Part shown: one piece after another, positions 1-8,769 of the stretch
How positions within the stretch are numbered: the first letter of the stretch is position 1
How the letters are laid out: every line of letters begins with the position of its first letter
Source: Sphingobium sp. EM0848
Lineage (GTDB): Bacteria > Pseudomonadota > Alphaproteobacteria > Sphingomonadales > Sphingomonadaceae
Assembly: GCF_013375555.1 (NCBI RefSeq)
Contig: NZ_JABXWB010000001.1
Location: 1,240,001-1,304,000 of the forward strand
Reading direction: 5' to 3'
DNA length: 64,000 nucleotides
The notes under the pieces: generated by a model
Told to the model about the DNA's origin: nothing
The model's input: the letters and a program-made list of their open reading frames with translations, nothing else
Database searches by the model: none
Program-made: the position numbers and the translations under genes

Positions 1-1
1 G

Positions 2-418
2 TCGATCATCGTGCTGGTCGCAGTGTTCAACATCCTCTCATCGCTCATCATGCTGGTGCGCGCCAAGACGCGGGACATCGCCATATTGCGCACCATGGGT
101 GCGAGCCGGATCGGGCTGGTCAAGATTTTCATGACCGTGGGCGTCACCATCGGCACGCTGGGCATGGCGGCGGGCATGGTTCTGGGCTTCACCTTCCTCT
201 TCTTCCGGCAGAGCGTGGTGAATGCGATCCAGTTCCTCACCGGGCAGAATCTCTGGGATCCTTCGATCCGCTTCCTGACCGAATTGCCGGCCAAGCCCGA
301 TCCGGTGGAGATCGCCATCATCTGCCTGATGGCGCTGATTTTCAGCTTCCTCGCCACACTCTACCCGGCGTTCAAGGCCGCCAATACCGATCCTGTTCAG
401 GTGCTGCGCTATGAATGA
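2..418 (+). CDS. Lipoprotein-releasing ABC transporter permease (LolC/LolE family), 3' part
   Basis: This is the C-terminal part of the inner-membrane permease of the LolCDE complex, which extracts outer-membrane lipoproteins and hands them to LolA. The gene enters from the left window edge, so its start is not visible. The translated part has three hydrophobic segments, and the cytoplasmic loop [15 protein letters not shown] between the first two is the MacB/FtsX-like permease signature. It ends in the typical family tail ([17 protein letters not shown]). The stop lies inside lolD (8-base overlap), which supports the family assignment and suggests translational coupling. LolC and LolE cannot be separated from this fragment; many alphaproteobacteria have one LolC/E hybrid. 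Confidence 0.9.
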   Translation, partial: SIIVLVAVFNILSSLIMLVRAKTRDIAILRTMGASRIGLVKIFMTVGVTIGTLGMAAGMVLGFTFLFFRQSVVNAIQFLTGQNLWDPSIRFLTELPAKPDPVEIAIICLMALIFSFLATLYPAFKAANTDPVQVLRYE

Positions 419-1100
419 CATATTGAAGGTCAGCGGCCTCAAGCGCAGCTTCACCCAGGGCGGCGTCACCATCGAGGTGCTGCGCGGCGTTGACCTTTCG
501 GTCGGAACGGGGGAAATCGTGGCGCTGCTGGGGCCATCGGGATCGGGCAAGTCGACCCTGCTTCAGGCGGTGGGTCTGCTCGAAGGCGGCTTCGACGGGT
601 CGATCCGCATCGGTGGAGAAGAAGCGGCGAAGCTAGACAATGACGGGCGGACCCGGCTGCGTCGCGATGCGCTGGGCTTCGTCTATCAATTCCATCATTT
701 GCTGCCGGACTTCAACGCCATGGAAAATGTCGTGCTGCCGCAGGTCATTCGCGACGTGGATATGGGGACAGCCCGCGTCCGCGCGGAATCCCTGTTGGGA
801 TCGCTGGGCCTTGGCCATCGCCTGGAACATCGACCGAGCCAGCTATCGGGCGGCGAGCAACAGCGCGTGGCCGTGGCCCGCGCGCTCGCCAACCGGCCTG
901 CTCTGGTGCTGGCGGACGAGCCGACCGGCAATCTGGACGAGCGGACTGCCGATATCGTGCTGGCCGAATTCCTCCGGCTGGTGCGGGAGGAGGGGTCGGC
1001 CGCACTGGTCGCGACCCATAATGAACGGCTGGCCGAGAAGATGGACCGTGTGGTCCGTCTTCACGAAGGCCTGCTGGAAGATGGTTCAGGCCACATGTGA
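411..1100 (+). CDS. lolD: Lipoprotein-releasing system ATP-binding protein LolD
   Basis: ATPase of the LolCDE lipoprotein exporter, 229 residues and full family length. It shows Walker A (GPSGSGKST, residues 41-49), the ABC signature [14 protein letters not shown] near residues 144-157, and Walker B with [12 protein letters not shown] near 164-176. The sequence [16 protein letters not shown] after the Q-loop is typical of LolD. The start overlaps the permease stop by 8 bases, so the two are probably translated together. The 3' end overlaps the convergent diguanylate cyclase gene by 15 bases. Confidence 0.95.
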   Translation: MNDILKVSGLKRSFTQGGVTIEVLRGVDLSVGTGEIVALLGPSGSGKSTLLQAVGLLEGGFDGSIRIGGEEAAKLDNDGRTRLRRDALGFVYQFHHLLPDFNAMENVVLPQVIRDVDMGTARVRAESLLGSLGLGHRLEHRPSQLSGGEQQRVAVARALANRPALVLADEPTGNLDERTADIVLAEFLRLVREEGSAALVATHNERLAEKMDRVVRLHEGLLEDGSGHM

Positions 1101-2897
1101 GGCCGCATCCCGGACCGTCGCGGTGACGATCCGGTCGCGGCCCTGACTTTTGGCGCGAAGCAACGCCGCGTCGGCGGTTCGCAGCAGCGTCTCGGCGCGG
1201 CCGTGATCGGGGAAGGCGGCGAGCCCGAAGGAAGCGGTGATCAGCCCCAATTCCTCACCCCGATGTTCGACGCGCAAATCCTGCACCTTCTGCTGCACTG
1301 TCCGCGCGCGATCCAGCGCCTGGTCCAGCGTGAATCCGGGCATGAGAAGGACGAATTCCTCGCCGCCCAGGCGGAAGGCGCAATCCTTTTCGCGCAGCGC
1401 TTCATTCAGCACGGCGCCCACAGCCTTCAGCACCGCATCACCCGCATCATGACCATGATCGTCGTTGAAGCGCTTGAAATGGTCGATGTCGACCATCAGG
1501 CAAGCCATCGGTTCATTCCGGCCTTCCGCTGAAGCAATCTGTTCCTTGAACACGGCATCGAAAAGGCGGCGGTTGGCGAGGCCCGTCAGCGGATCGGCCA
1601 TCGCCATCTGCCGCAGCACGTCCCGCAAGCGCAGATTGGAGAGCGCAAGGCCGATATTTTCCGCCAGCATCTCCAGATATTTTTCCGTGCGGCTGATCTG
1701 ATCGGCGGTCACACCCTCGGGCTGCTCGAAATAGAGCAAGCCGATACTCTCGCCCTGCGCCGTCAGTGGGATGCAGATGGTGGCGATGGCCACTTCGCCG
1801 CCGAGATGTTCACAGGGGATGTCGATCAGTTCACCCGTGGGCTTATGGGTCTGCCCCCGACGCAGCGCCCAGCAGGCGGAAGGCGCAAATTCATGACCCT
1901 GCGACTGGTGCGGTTCAAGCCAGGCGCAGGCCTGAACCATGGCATTGCGACGCATGTCCTGAATGTAGAGGCGCCCCGCAAAACCCGGCGCGATTTCCGG
2001 CGCAAAGCGGCCGACCACTTCGACCAGATCACCGATGCTGTCGCAACCCTGCAAACGCTGCGTCATGCGCGAAAGCTGGTCGCGGGTTATGCGGTCTGCG
2101 TCGCGCTCCTGCTCCAACCGCTGCCGCTCCAGCCCATTTTCACGGAAAATGCGCACAGCCTGCGCCATGTCGCCAATCTCGTCGACCTGTGGGAGTTCAG
2201 GCGGGATCGCCGCGAAGTCCTGCGCCGCCAGCCGCGTCACCACATCGCTCAACCGCACCACCGGCCGCAATATCCGCTGCTTCAGGATGAAATACAGCAC
2301 GCACAGGAACAGCAGCGCCGTCGCGCCCAGCATGAGTTCGGACATGAAGCGCCATTGCCGGGCGGTATCGGTCGCCTGCCGGACGGCGGTTTCCGTTCGC
2401 TGGTCCAGCATATATTGGAACTTGCCGATTTGCGAGCCGATGCGATCCAGTTCACGGCCATATTCATCGCCGAACAATATCCGGCGCGCGGTTTCCCCAT
2501 CGCCCTTTTCCGCGGCCTTGATGGCGGCTTCCTGCTCGTCGGCCAGCGCGTCGGCCCAGTGCAACGCCTGCTTCAGCGCCGCCAGTTCGCTGAGATTGGC
2601 GCCGGCATCCCGGACATGGGCCACGCGCTGTTCGACCGAACGCTCTTCGGCTCGTTCCCGGCGATAGGCGATGACGTGCGTGGGATCTCCGGTGATCGCA
2701 AAGCTGCGCGCCTGTTCGCTCTGGCGGAAGGTGTCTTCCTCCAGCGTGGCGGTCATCTGGTCGAAGGCGGCCCGCTGCTCGACGGCGGCGCGCTCCCGCT
2801 GTTCGGCGCCGGACGCCATCAGCATGACTGTGCCTGACGCCAGCGTCAGGATTACGGTGGCGCCATAGGCCCAGTTGGTGATCGTGGATAAACGCAT
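1086..2897 (-). CDS. Membrane-bound HAMP-GAF-GGDEF diguanylate cyclase
   Basis: A 603-residue sensor that probably makes cyclic di-GMP from two GTP. Order: N-terminal membrane helix (about 12-30), a helical periplasmic sensor region (about 30-180, CHASE3/four-helix type), second membrane helix (about 184-206), HAMP (about 207-260), a GAF-like domain (about 280-420) and a C-terminal GGDEF domain (about 430-590). The active-site loop reads GGEEF. An RxxD inhibitory site (REKD) lies five residues before it, so product feedback inhibition is likely. There is no EAL domain. The ATG start at 2897 is followed at once by a plausible membrane anchor. The signal sensed is unknown. Confidence 0.9.
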   Translation of the reverse strand: MRLSTITNWAYGATVILTLASGTVMLMASGAEQRERAAVEQRAAFDQMTATLEEDTFRQSEQARSFAITGDPTHVIAYRRERAEERSVEQRVAHVRDAGANLSELAALKQALHWADALADEQEAAIKAAEKGDGETARRILFGDEYGRELDRIGSQIGKFQYMLDQRTETAVRQATDTARQWRFMSELMLGATALLFLCVLYFILKQRILRPVVRLSDVVTRLAAQDFAAIPPELPQVDEIGDMAQAVRIFRENGLERQRLEQERDADRITRDQLSRMTQRLQGCDSIGDLVEVVGRFAPEIAPGFAGRLYIQDMRRNAMVQACAWLEPHQSQGHEFAPSACWALRRGQTHKPTGELIDIPCEHLGGEVAIATICIPLTAQGESIGLLYFEQPEGVTADQISRTEKYLEMLAENIGLALSNLRLRDVLRQMAMADPLTGLANRRLFDAVFKEQIASAEGRNEPMACLMVDIDHFKRFNDDHGHDAGDAVLKAVGAVLNEALREKDCAFRLGGEEFVLLMPGFTLDQALDRARTVQQKVQDLRVEHRGEELGLITASFGLAAFPDHGRAETLLRTADAALLRAKSQGRDRIVTATVRDAASHVA

Positions 2898-3028
2898 GAC
2901 CCGCTTTTAGCCCCCAAATCTTGGCTATGAGTTAACCATCGGTTGGTTCGGGAGTTTCTTCCACGCCGCCGTTAATTTACCCACGACTTTCTTGAGGAGA
3001 GGGCTGGCGCCGAATCGGGGCGAGCGCC

Positions 3029-3034
3029 TAGATT
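3029..3034 (+). promoter_or_regulatory. Possible -10 element directly before dnaE
   Basis: TAGATT ends 7 bases before the dnaE ATG at 3042. There is no Shine-Dalgarno sequence in the 20 bases before that ATG. A transcript starting about 7 bases after this element would begin at or next to the start codon, which would make dnaE leaderless. No good -35 element is visible at normal spacing, so this is only a suggestion. Confidence 0.3.
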
Positions 3035-3041
3035 GCCACTC

Positions 3042-6000
3042 ATGCCTCATGCCGGTTTCGTTCCCCTCCGCGTCTTTTCATCCTTTACCATGCTGGAAGG
3101 AGCGATAGACCCCAAGAAGATCGCCAAACAGGCCAAGGCCCTGGGCTTTCCGGCAGCGGCGATCACAGACCGCAACGGCCTCTATGGCTCCATGGCTTTT
3201 TCCGACGCCTGCAAGGGGGAGGGGGTGCAGCCGATCATCGGCGCCATGATCGGCATATCCCGGCCCGGCCGACCGGCCAATGCCGCGCCCGTCCATGACT
3301 GGATCGCGCTCTATGCGCAGGATGCAACCGGCTATGACAATCTCTGCGCGCTCGTTTCGATGGCGCATCTGGAGCGCCCGGTCGAGGAAGTGCCCCATAT
3401 CAGTCTGGAGACGCTGGAGGGGCGCACGGACGGCTTGATTGCGCTGACGGCGGGCGGAGAGGGAGCGTTGGCCCGGCTCTTTGCCGAGGATCAGCCTGCC
3501 GCCGCTTCAGCCTATGCCGACCGGCTGGAGGCGCTGTTCCCGGGACGGCTTTATGTTGAAATCTGCCGCCGCCTCGATCCGGTCGAAGGGAAAGCGGAGC
3601 CGGAACTTCTCGACCTTGCCCATGCGCGCGACCTGCCATTGGTGGCGACCAATCCGACCTGCTTTGCCGAACCGCATTTCCATGAAGCGCATGACGTGAT
3701 GCTGTGCATCGCCGACAGTGCCTATGTGGAGACGCCCGACCGTCGCACCAGTTCGCCCGATGCCTGGATGAAGCCGGCGGCGGAAATGAAGCGGCTGTTC
3801 GACGATCTGCCCGAAGCGCTGGCGAACACGCTGGTCGTGGCGCAGCGCTGTGCCGTGGCGGCGCCCAAGCGCAAGCCGATCCTCCCCAGCCTTGCCGGTG
3901 ATATCGAGGGCGAGGCGAAGATGCTGCGCGAGCAGGCAGCCGAGGGGCTGGAAGCGCGGCTGGCCAAAGCGGGCATCACCGGGGAGGAGGCGCGCCAACC
4001 CTATTTGGACCGGCTGAAGTTCGAGACGGACATCATCATCCAGATGGGCTTTCCCGGCTATTTCCTGATCGTTGCCGACTTCATCAAATGGGCGAAGGAG
4101 CAGGATATTCCGGTAGGGCCGGGCCGCGGTTCAGGCGCGGGATCGGTCGTCGCCTGGGCGCTGACGATCACCGATCTCGACCCGCTGGAACTGGGCCTGC
4201 TGTTCGAACGCTTCCTCAATCCGGAACGCGTGTCGATGCCGGACTTCGATATCGACTTCTGCGAAACCCGGCGCGGGGAAGTGATCCGCTACGTCCAGCA
4301 GAAATATGGGTCGGACCATGTCGCGCAGATCATCACCTTCGGTAAGCTGAAGGCCCGCGCCGTTCTCAAGGACACGGGCCGCGTCCTCCAGATGAGCTAT
4401 GGCCAGGTCGACCGCCTCGCCAAGCTGGTGCCCAACCACCCGACCGATCCCTGGACGCTGGAACGTTCCCTGAATGGCGTGGCGGAATTCCGGGCGGAAT
4501 ATGACAATGACGGGCAGGTAAAGCGCCTCATCGACTATGCGATGAAGCTGGAGGGCTTCCCGCGTCACAGTTCGACCCATGCTGCGGGCGTGGTAATCGG
4601 GGACCGGCCCTTGTCGCAACTGGTGCCGCTCTATCGCGACCCGCGTTCCGACATGCCGGTGACGCAGTTCGACATGAAATATGTCGAGGGCGCGGGACTG
4701 GTGAAGTTCGACTTTCTGGGCCTCAAAACCCTGTCGGTGTTGCAAAAGGCCGTACAGTTGCTCGCCGGGCGGGCCGTGGAGATCGATCTCAACAGCCTGA
4801 GCTGGGACGATCCGGCGGTTTATGAGTTGCTCCAGCGCGGCGATACGGTGGGCGTGTTCCAGCTCGAATCCGAAGGCATGCGCAAGACGCTGGCGGCCGT
4901 GCGTCCGACCAATTTCGGGGACATCATCGCGCTGGTGTCGCTCTATCGGCCCGGTCCGATGGACAATATCCCGATGTTCGGGCGTCGTAAGAATGGTCAG
5001 GAAGATATTGAATATCCTCATATTCTTCTGAAACCGATCCTCGAAGAAACCTACGGCATCTTCGTCTATCAGGAACAGGTGATGCAGGCCGCGCAGATAT
5101 TGGCGGGCTATTCGCTGGGCGACGCAGACCTTCTGCGCCGCGCCATGGGCAAGAAGATCAAGGCGGAAATGGACGCCCAGCGCGCGCGTTTCGTCGAAGG
5201 CTGCGCCAAAAGCGATATCGCCGCAGGCAAGGCGAACGAGCTGTTCGATTTGATCGACAAGTTCGCGGGCTATGGCTTCAACAAGAGCCACGCTGCTGCT
5301 TATGCGTTGCTCGCTTATCAGACAGCGTGGCTGAAGGCCCATTATCCGGCGGAATTCTACGCCGCGTCCATGGCCTATGATATCCATCTGACCGACAAGC
5401 TCACTGTGTTCGTCGACGATATGCGGCGCATGGGGCTTGGCTGTCTGGCGCCGGACATCAATCGCAGTCTGGCGGATTTCTCGGTCGAGGCAGTCGAGTT
5501 TGAGGGGGACGATCCGCGTCTGGGCTTTGCCGTGCGCTATGCACTGGGCGGCCTGAAGGGCGTGGGTGAAAAAGCGATGGAGCAACTCGTCGCGGAGCGC
5601 GATGTTGGCGGACTGTTCAAATCGCTGGACGATTTTGCCGACCGGATCGAGCCGCGCCTGCTGAACCGGCGGCAACTGGAGAGTCTGGCGGCGGCGGGTG
5701 CCTTTGACGGGGTTCATGCCGACCGGGCAGGCGTGCATGCCGCCGCCGAGACAATATTGAGCGTGGCGTCGAGCGCGGCCGAGGCGCGGGAAAGTGGGCA
5801 GGGTGGCCTGTTTGGCGACGTAGAGACGCCCCATGCCGATGTTCGCATCCCGCCGCATCAGACATGGTCGACTGCGGACCGGATGGCGCAGGAAAAGGAC
5901 GCCTTCGGCTTTTATTTCTCGGCCCATCCGGTGGATCGTTACCGCCATCTGGCCGAAGCTCGGGGGGCCAAAAGCTATGGTGCGATCTGCGCCGAGCCAG

Positions 6001-6575
6001 TGGCCGAGGGTGGTCGCGCCAACGGCGTAATGGCCGCCATGGTCGAAGATGTGCGCTGGCGCGAAACCAAGCGTGGCGCGCGCTATGCCGCCGCGACCTT
6101 CTCCGACAGCAGCGGCCAGTTCCAGGCAAGCTGCTTCGATGAGGACGCCTGCAAGGCTATCGAAGACATGGCGCGGGAGGGTGAGTGCGCCCTGCTGATG
6201 GTGGAACTGGACCGCCTGCCCGGTGAGGAAACGCCACGCGTCACCATTCGCGGGGTCGAACCGTTCCGCCAGTTGGCCAATAGTTCTCGCATGGAACTGG
6301 TAGTCGATGTCAGCGATGCGGCGGCGGTCGATGCACTGGCGCAATTGCTGACGCGTGCCAAGGGTGGACGGAGCGAGGTGTTCCTTCGCGCGCCCGTTGG
6401 GAATGGCAGGGCGGCACGGCTGTTTCTGGGCGACGATTATCTGATCGGCGCGGATCAGGTCGATGCCATCGTGCTGATCCCGGGCTTGCGCATTGGCCGC
6501 TTCGAACGGATGGAGGCGAAGGCCGACGGTTATCGGGCGCGTAACAGGCGGTCGGGATTGCGGCTCGTCGGTTAA
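3042..6575 (+). CDS. dnaE: DNA polymerase III subunit alpha
   Basis: Replicative polymerase catalytic subunit, 1177 residues from the ATG at 3042; a TTG at 3033 would add three residues. The protein aligns along its whole length with E. coli DnaE. It has an N-terminal PHP domain, the palm with GPGRGSGAGS and PDFDIDF (catalytic Asp near 401 and 403) and KFDFLG (third Asp near 555), the fingers, an internal beta-clamp motif QGGLF near residue 920, and a C-terminal OB fold. The PHP metal ligands are poorly kept: the usual RVHSDYS reads RVFSSFT, so PHP exonuclease activity is unlikely. The length and clamp motif fit housekeeping DnaE1 rather than the mutagenic DnaE2. The stop overlaps the convergent radical SAM gene by 4 bases. 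Confidence 0.97.
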   Translation: MPHAGFVPLRVFSSFTMLEGAIDPKKIAKQAKALGFPAAAITDRNGLYGSMAFSDACKGEGVQPIIGAMIGISRPGRPANAAPVHDWIALYAQDATGYDNLCALVSMAHLERPVEEVPHISLETLEGRTDGLIALTAGGEGALARLFAEDQPAAASAYADRLEALFPGRLYVEICRRLDPVEGKAEPELLDLAHARDLPLVATNPTCFAEPHFHEAHDVMLCIADSAYVETPDRRTSSPDAWMKPAAEMKRLFDDLPEALANTLVVAQRCAVAAPKRKPILPSLAGDIEGEAKMLREQAAEGLEARLAKAGITGEEARQPYLDRLKFETDIIIQMGFPGYFLIVADFIKWAKEQDIPVGPGRGSGAGSVVAWALTITDLDPLELGLLFERFLNPERVSMPDFDIDFCETRRGEVIRYVQQKYGSDHVAQIITFGKLKARAVLKDTGRVLQMSYGQVDRLAKLVPNHPTDPWTLERSLNGVAEFRAEYDNDGQVKRLIDYAMKLEGFPRHSSTHAAGVVIGDRPLSQLVPLYRDPRSDMPVTQFDMKYVEGAGLVKFDFLGLKTLSVLQKAVQLLAGRAVEIDLNSLSWDDPAVYELLQRGDTVGVFQLESEGMRKTLAAVRPTNFGDIIALVSLYRPGPMDNIPMFGRRKNGQEDIEYPHILLKPILEETYGIFVYQEQVMQAAQILAGYSLGDADLLRRAMGKKIKAEMDAQRARFVEGCAKSDIAAGKANELFDLIDKFAGYGFNKSHAAAYALLAYQTAWLKAHYPAEFYAASMAYDIHLTDKLTVFVDDMRRMGLGCLAPDINRSLADFSVEAVEFEGDDPRLGFAVRYALGGLKGVGEKAMEQLVAERDVGGLFKSLDDFADRIEPRLLNRRQLESLAAAGAFDGVHADRAGVHAAAETILSVASSAAEARESGQGGLFGDVETPHADVRIPPHQTWSTADRMAQEKDAFGFYFSAHPVDRYRHLAEARGAKSYGAICAEPVAEGGRANGVMAAMVEDVRWRETKRGARYAAATFSDSSGQFQASCFDEDACKAIEDMAREGECALLMVELDRLPGEETPRVTIRGVEPFRQLANSSRMELVVDVSDAAAVDALAQLLTRAKGGRSEVFLRAPVGNGRAARLFLGDDYLIGADQVDAIVLIPGLRIGRFERMEAKADGYRARNRRSGLRLVG

Positions 6576-7639
6576 AACAAGCGCAGTTGATCGCCCTGCG
6601 GCGGCCGGAAGAGATCGGTACGCAGCGTCAGGCGTTCACCCCCTAATCCTGCGCGCTTCCGTGCTTTCAGGAAGCGCGCACGGATAAGATCGGCCCAGAC
6701 GCCCTGTCCCCGCATGCGGCTACCGAAATCAGGATCATTGTCGCGCCCGCCCCTCATGTCATGAATGATCCCCATGACCTTGGCGGTGCGATCCGGATAA
6801 TGAGCTTCCAGCCAGGCCCGGAACAGCGGCGCGACCTCATGGGGCAGGCGGACCGGGATATAGCTGACCTCACGCGCTCCTGCCTCGGCCACGCGCGTGA
6901 CAAGGGTTTCTATTTCATGATCGGTGATGGCCGGGATGATCGGGGAAAGGCTGGCGACGACCGGCACGCCGGCATCGGAGAGCTTGCGAATGGCGTCGAG
7001 CCGGCGCAGCGGGTGGGGGGCGCGCGGTTCCAGTGTTCGGGCAATGGCGGGATTGAGGCTGGTGACGGAAATCATCACGGATATCAGGCTGTTCTCTGCC
7101 ATGGCGGCGAGGAGATCGATGTCCCGCAATATGCGGTCCGACTTGGTCGTGATATAGGCTGGATGGCGGCATTCCCACAATATTTCAAGGCATTGCCGGG
7201 TAATCCTCCAATCCTTCTCGATCGGCTGATAAGGGTCCGTATTGGTGCCCATGGCAAGCGGGGCGACGATATAGGATTTGCGCGACAGTTCGGCCTTCAG
7301 CAATTCTGCGGCATTGGGCTTGGCAAAAAGGCGCGTTTCGAAATCAAGACCGGGCGACAGGTCATGATAGGCGTGAGACGGGCGCGCGAAACAATAGATG
7401 CAGCCATGTTCGCAACCGCGATAGGCGTTGATCGATTGGCTGAAGGCAATGTCTGGGGATTTGTTGCGGCTGATGATCGTGCGCGGTTGTTCGACCGTGA
7501 CCTGCGTCCGGCGTCGTGAGGGCAGGCCGTCGACCTCCTCCAGCGCGTCCAGCCAGTCACCGTCCGCGATCCGCTCAGGCATATTGAAACGGCGGCTTTC
7601 GCCGTTCAGCGTTGCGCCTCTGCCCTTCTCAACAGCCAT
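6572..7639 (-). CDS. PA0069/SplB-like radical SAM protein
   Basis: A 355-residue radical SAM enzyme of the family annotated as PA0069 or Rv2578c, distantly related to spore photoproduct lyase. The [4Fe-4S]-binding motif is CEHGCIYC (Cys76, Cys80, Cys83), and MGTNTDPYQPIEKDWRITR is a family signature. The start at 7639 is chosen because longer readings run into the divergent gene at 7722; this ATG sits just after a LexA-type box. The reaction is unknown. The LexA box points to a DNA-damage role, which is an inference. The 3' end overlaps dnaE by 4 bases. Confidence 0.85.
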   Translation of the reverse strand: MAVEKGRGATLNGESRRFNMPERIADGDWLDALEEVDGLPSRRRTQVTVEQPRTIISRNKSPDIAFSQSINAYRGCEHGCIYCFARPSHAYHDLSPGLDFETRLFAKPNAAELLKAELSRKSYIVAPLAMGTNTDPYQPIEKDWRITRQCLEILWECRHPAYITTKSDRILRDIDLLAAMAENSLISVMISVTSLNPAIARTLEPRAPHPLRRLDAIRKLSDAGVPVVASLSPIIPAITDHEIETLVTRVAEAGAREVSYIPVRLPHEVAPLFRAWLEAHYPDRTAKVMGIIHDMRGGRDNDPDFGSRMRGQGVWADLIRARFLKARKRAGLGGERLTLRTDLFRPPQGDQLRLF

Positions 7640-7649
7640 GTTCTCATTA

Positions 7650-7664
7650 GAACATAAGAAGAAC
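7650..7664 (-). promoter_or_regulatory. LexA (SOS) box of alphaproteobacterial type
   Basis: GAAC-ATAAGAA-GAAC is an exact match to the direct-repeat LexA operator GAAC-N7-GAAC known from alphaproteobacteria. It lies 11 bases before the start of the minus-strand radical SAM gene and 58 bases before the plus-strand gene at 7722. LexA bound here would block the promoter or early transcript of the radical SAM gene. Confidence 0.7.
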
Positions 7665-7721
7665 ATGTTGACAAGTGGAGATGCTCCGGTCAACAGGGTT
7701 GCAGCAAATTCAGAGGGTTGA

Positions 7722-8231
7722 ATGAAGAAGACAGCAATCGCCGCAGCGCTGTGGGCAGCCTTCATGACGACATCGGGCCAGGCGGCCGACAGTGATCCCT
7801 GTGGACCGGGTCTTGTCTGCGCCAATGACCCGCAAACTGTAGTCCGGGCTTTACAGGCCGAAGGCTATAAGGCAGCGCTCGGCAAGAGCAAGACGACTGG
7901 CAACCCGAAGATCGAGAGCGCGGCCAGCGGCTATGATTTCACGATCTTCTTTTACGAATGCGAGCAGGGGAAGAATTGCGGATCCCTGCAATTTCAGCTC
8001 AGCTTTGAGGATGATGGCGGCAATACGCCGGAACTCGCCAATAAATGGAACAAGGATAAGCGCTTCAGCCAGATGTCCGTCTGGGACGATCATTCGCTGG
8101 CGCTGGCCTATGACGTGACGACCGTGGGCGGTCTCAATCAGAAGAATTTCGCCGATGTAATCGACTGGTGGGCCGTGATGCTGGGCGAGGCCGCGAAGTT
8201 CTTCAAGGAAAACCCCGCCCCGGCGAAGTAG
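7722..8231 (+). CDS. Secreted YbjN-domain protein
   Basis: A 169-residue exported protein. A Sec signal peptide occupies residues 1-21, with likely cleavage after SGQA. The mature part has a CGPGLVC stretch and the alternating pattern of the YbjN fold (DPQTVVRALQAEGYKA, then FTIFFYECEQGKNCGSLQF, then KWNKDKRFSQMSVWDD). Four cysteines may form two periplasmic disulfides. The function of this family is not known; E. coli YbjN has been linked to stress and motility. It is divergent from the radical SAM gene and shares an 82-base intergenic region that holds the LexA box. Confidence 0.75.
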   Translation: MKKTAIAAALWAAFMTTSGQAADSDPCGPGLVCANDPQTVVRALQAEGYKAALGKSKTTGNPKIESAASGYDFTIFFYECEQGKNCGSLQFQLSFEDDGGNTPELANKWNKDKRFSQMSVWDDHSLALAYDVTTVGGLNQKNFADVIDWWAVMLGEAAKFFKENPAPAK

Positions 8232-8241
8232 GGGATCAACT

Positions 8242-8769
8242 TCAGCGTTCCGTCAGGCGCGGCATCAACTCGACGAAATTGCACGGGCGAAATCGGCTGT
8301 CGAGTTGGCTGGCGAGAATCCCGTCCCATGCATCCTTCACCGCGCCGGTCGATCCGGGCAGGGCGAAGATATAGGTTCCACGCGCAACGCAGGCAGTGGC
8401 GCGCGACTGGATGGTGGACGTGCCGATGGTCTGATAGCTCAGCCAGCGGAACAGTTCGCCAAAGCCCGGTATTTCCTTGTCCTGCACCTGGGCGAGTGCC
8501 TCAGGCGTCACATCGCGTCCTGTGACCCCGGTGCCGCCCGTCGTGATGATGCAGTCGATCTGCGGATCGTCGATCCAGGCGTGGAGCCGGGCGACGATAG
8601 CGGCCCGCTCGTCCCGCTCGATATAACGGGCAGCCAGAAGATGGCCAGCAGCGGTGATCCGCTCCGCCAATATGTCGCCTGAGCGATCATCCTCAGCGGT
8701 ACGACTATCGGAAATGGTGAGAAGCGCGATCCGAACCGGCAGGAAGGTCCGGCTTTCGTCGATGGGCAT
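8242..8769 (-). CDS. moaB: MoaB/MogA-family molybdopterin biosynthesis protein
   Basis: A 175-residue MoaB-type protein. The family adenylylates molybdopterin before molybdenum insertion. It shows the conserved core TISDSR, the loop [12 protein letters not shown] and [18 protein letters not shown]. The ATG at 8769 is used because its first base is the last base of the preceding gene's stop (TGATG), a tight coupling. No other molybdenum cofactor gene lies in the window, so it sits apart from its pathway. Confidence 0.88.
   Translation of the reverse strand: MPIDESRTFLPVRIALLTISDSRTAEDDRSGDILAERITAAGHLLAARYIERDERAAIVARLHAWIDDPQIDCIITTGGTGVTGRDVTPEALAQVQDKEIPGFGELFRWLSYQTIGTSTIQSRATACVARGTYIFALPGSTGAVKDAWDGILASQLDSRFRPCNFVELMPRLTER

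Noticed and set aside
2930..2945. TTAACCATCGGTTGG near the GGDEF start, resembling a CtrA site
   Set aside because: The second half (TTGG) does not fit TTAA-N7-TTAA, so it is at most a half-site.
3033..3041. TTG start of dnaE at 3033
   Set aside because: The ATG at 3042 gives the usual DnaE start and the extra three residues have no support, although neither start has a ribosome-binding site.
4131..6344. 737-codon open frame on the minus strand inside dnaE
   Set aside because: It is a shadow of dnaE caused by high-GC codon use. It has no recognisable domain and lies wholly within a certain gene. The same applies to long opposite-strand frames at 11475-12959, 13375-14748, 32853-35153, 43554-44948, 45627-47828 and 48864-51293.
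7640..7825. Longer N-terminus of the radical SAM gene
   Set aside because: It would overlap the divergent signal-peptide gene at 7722 and include the LexA box; the family N-terminus starts at 7639.
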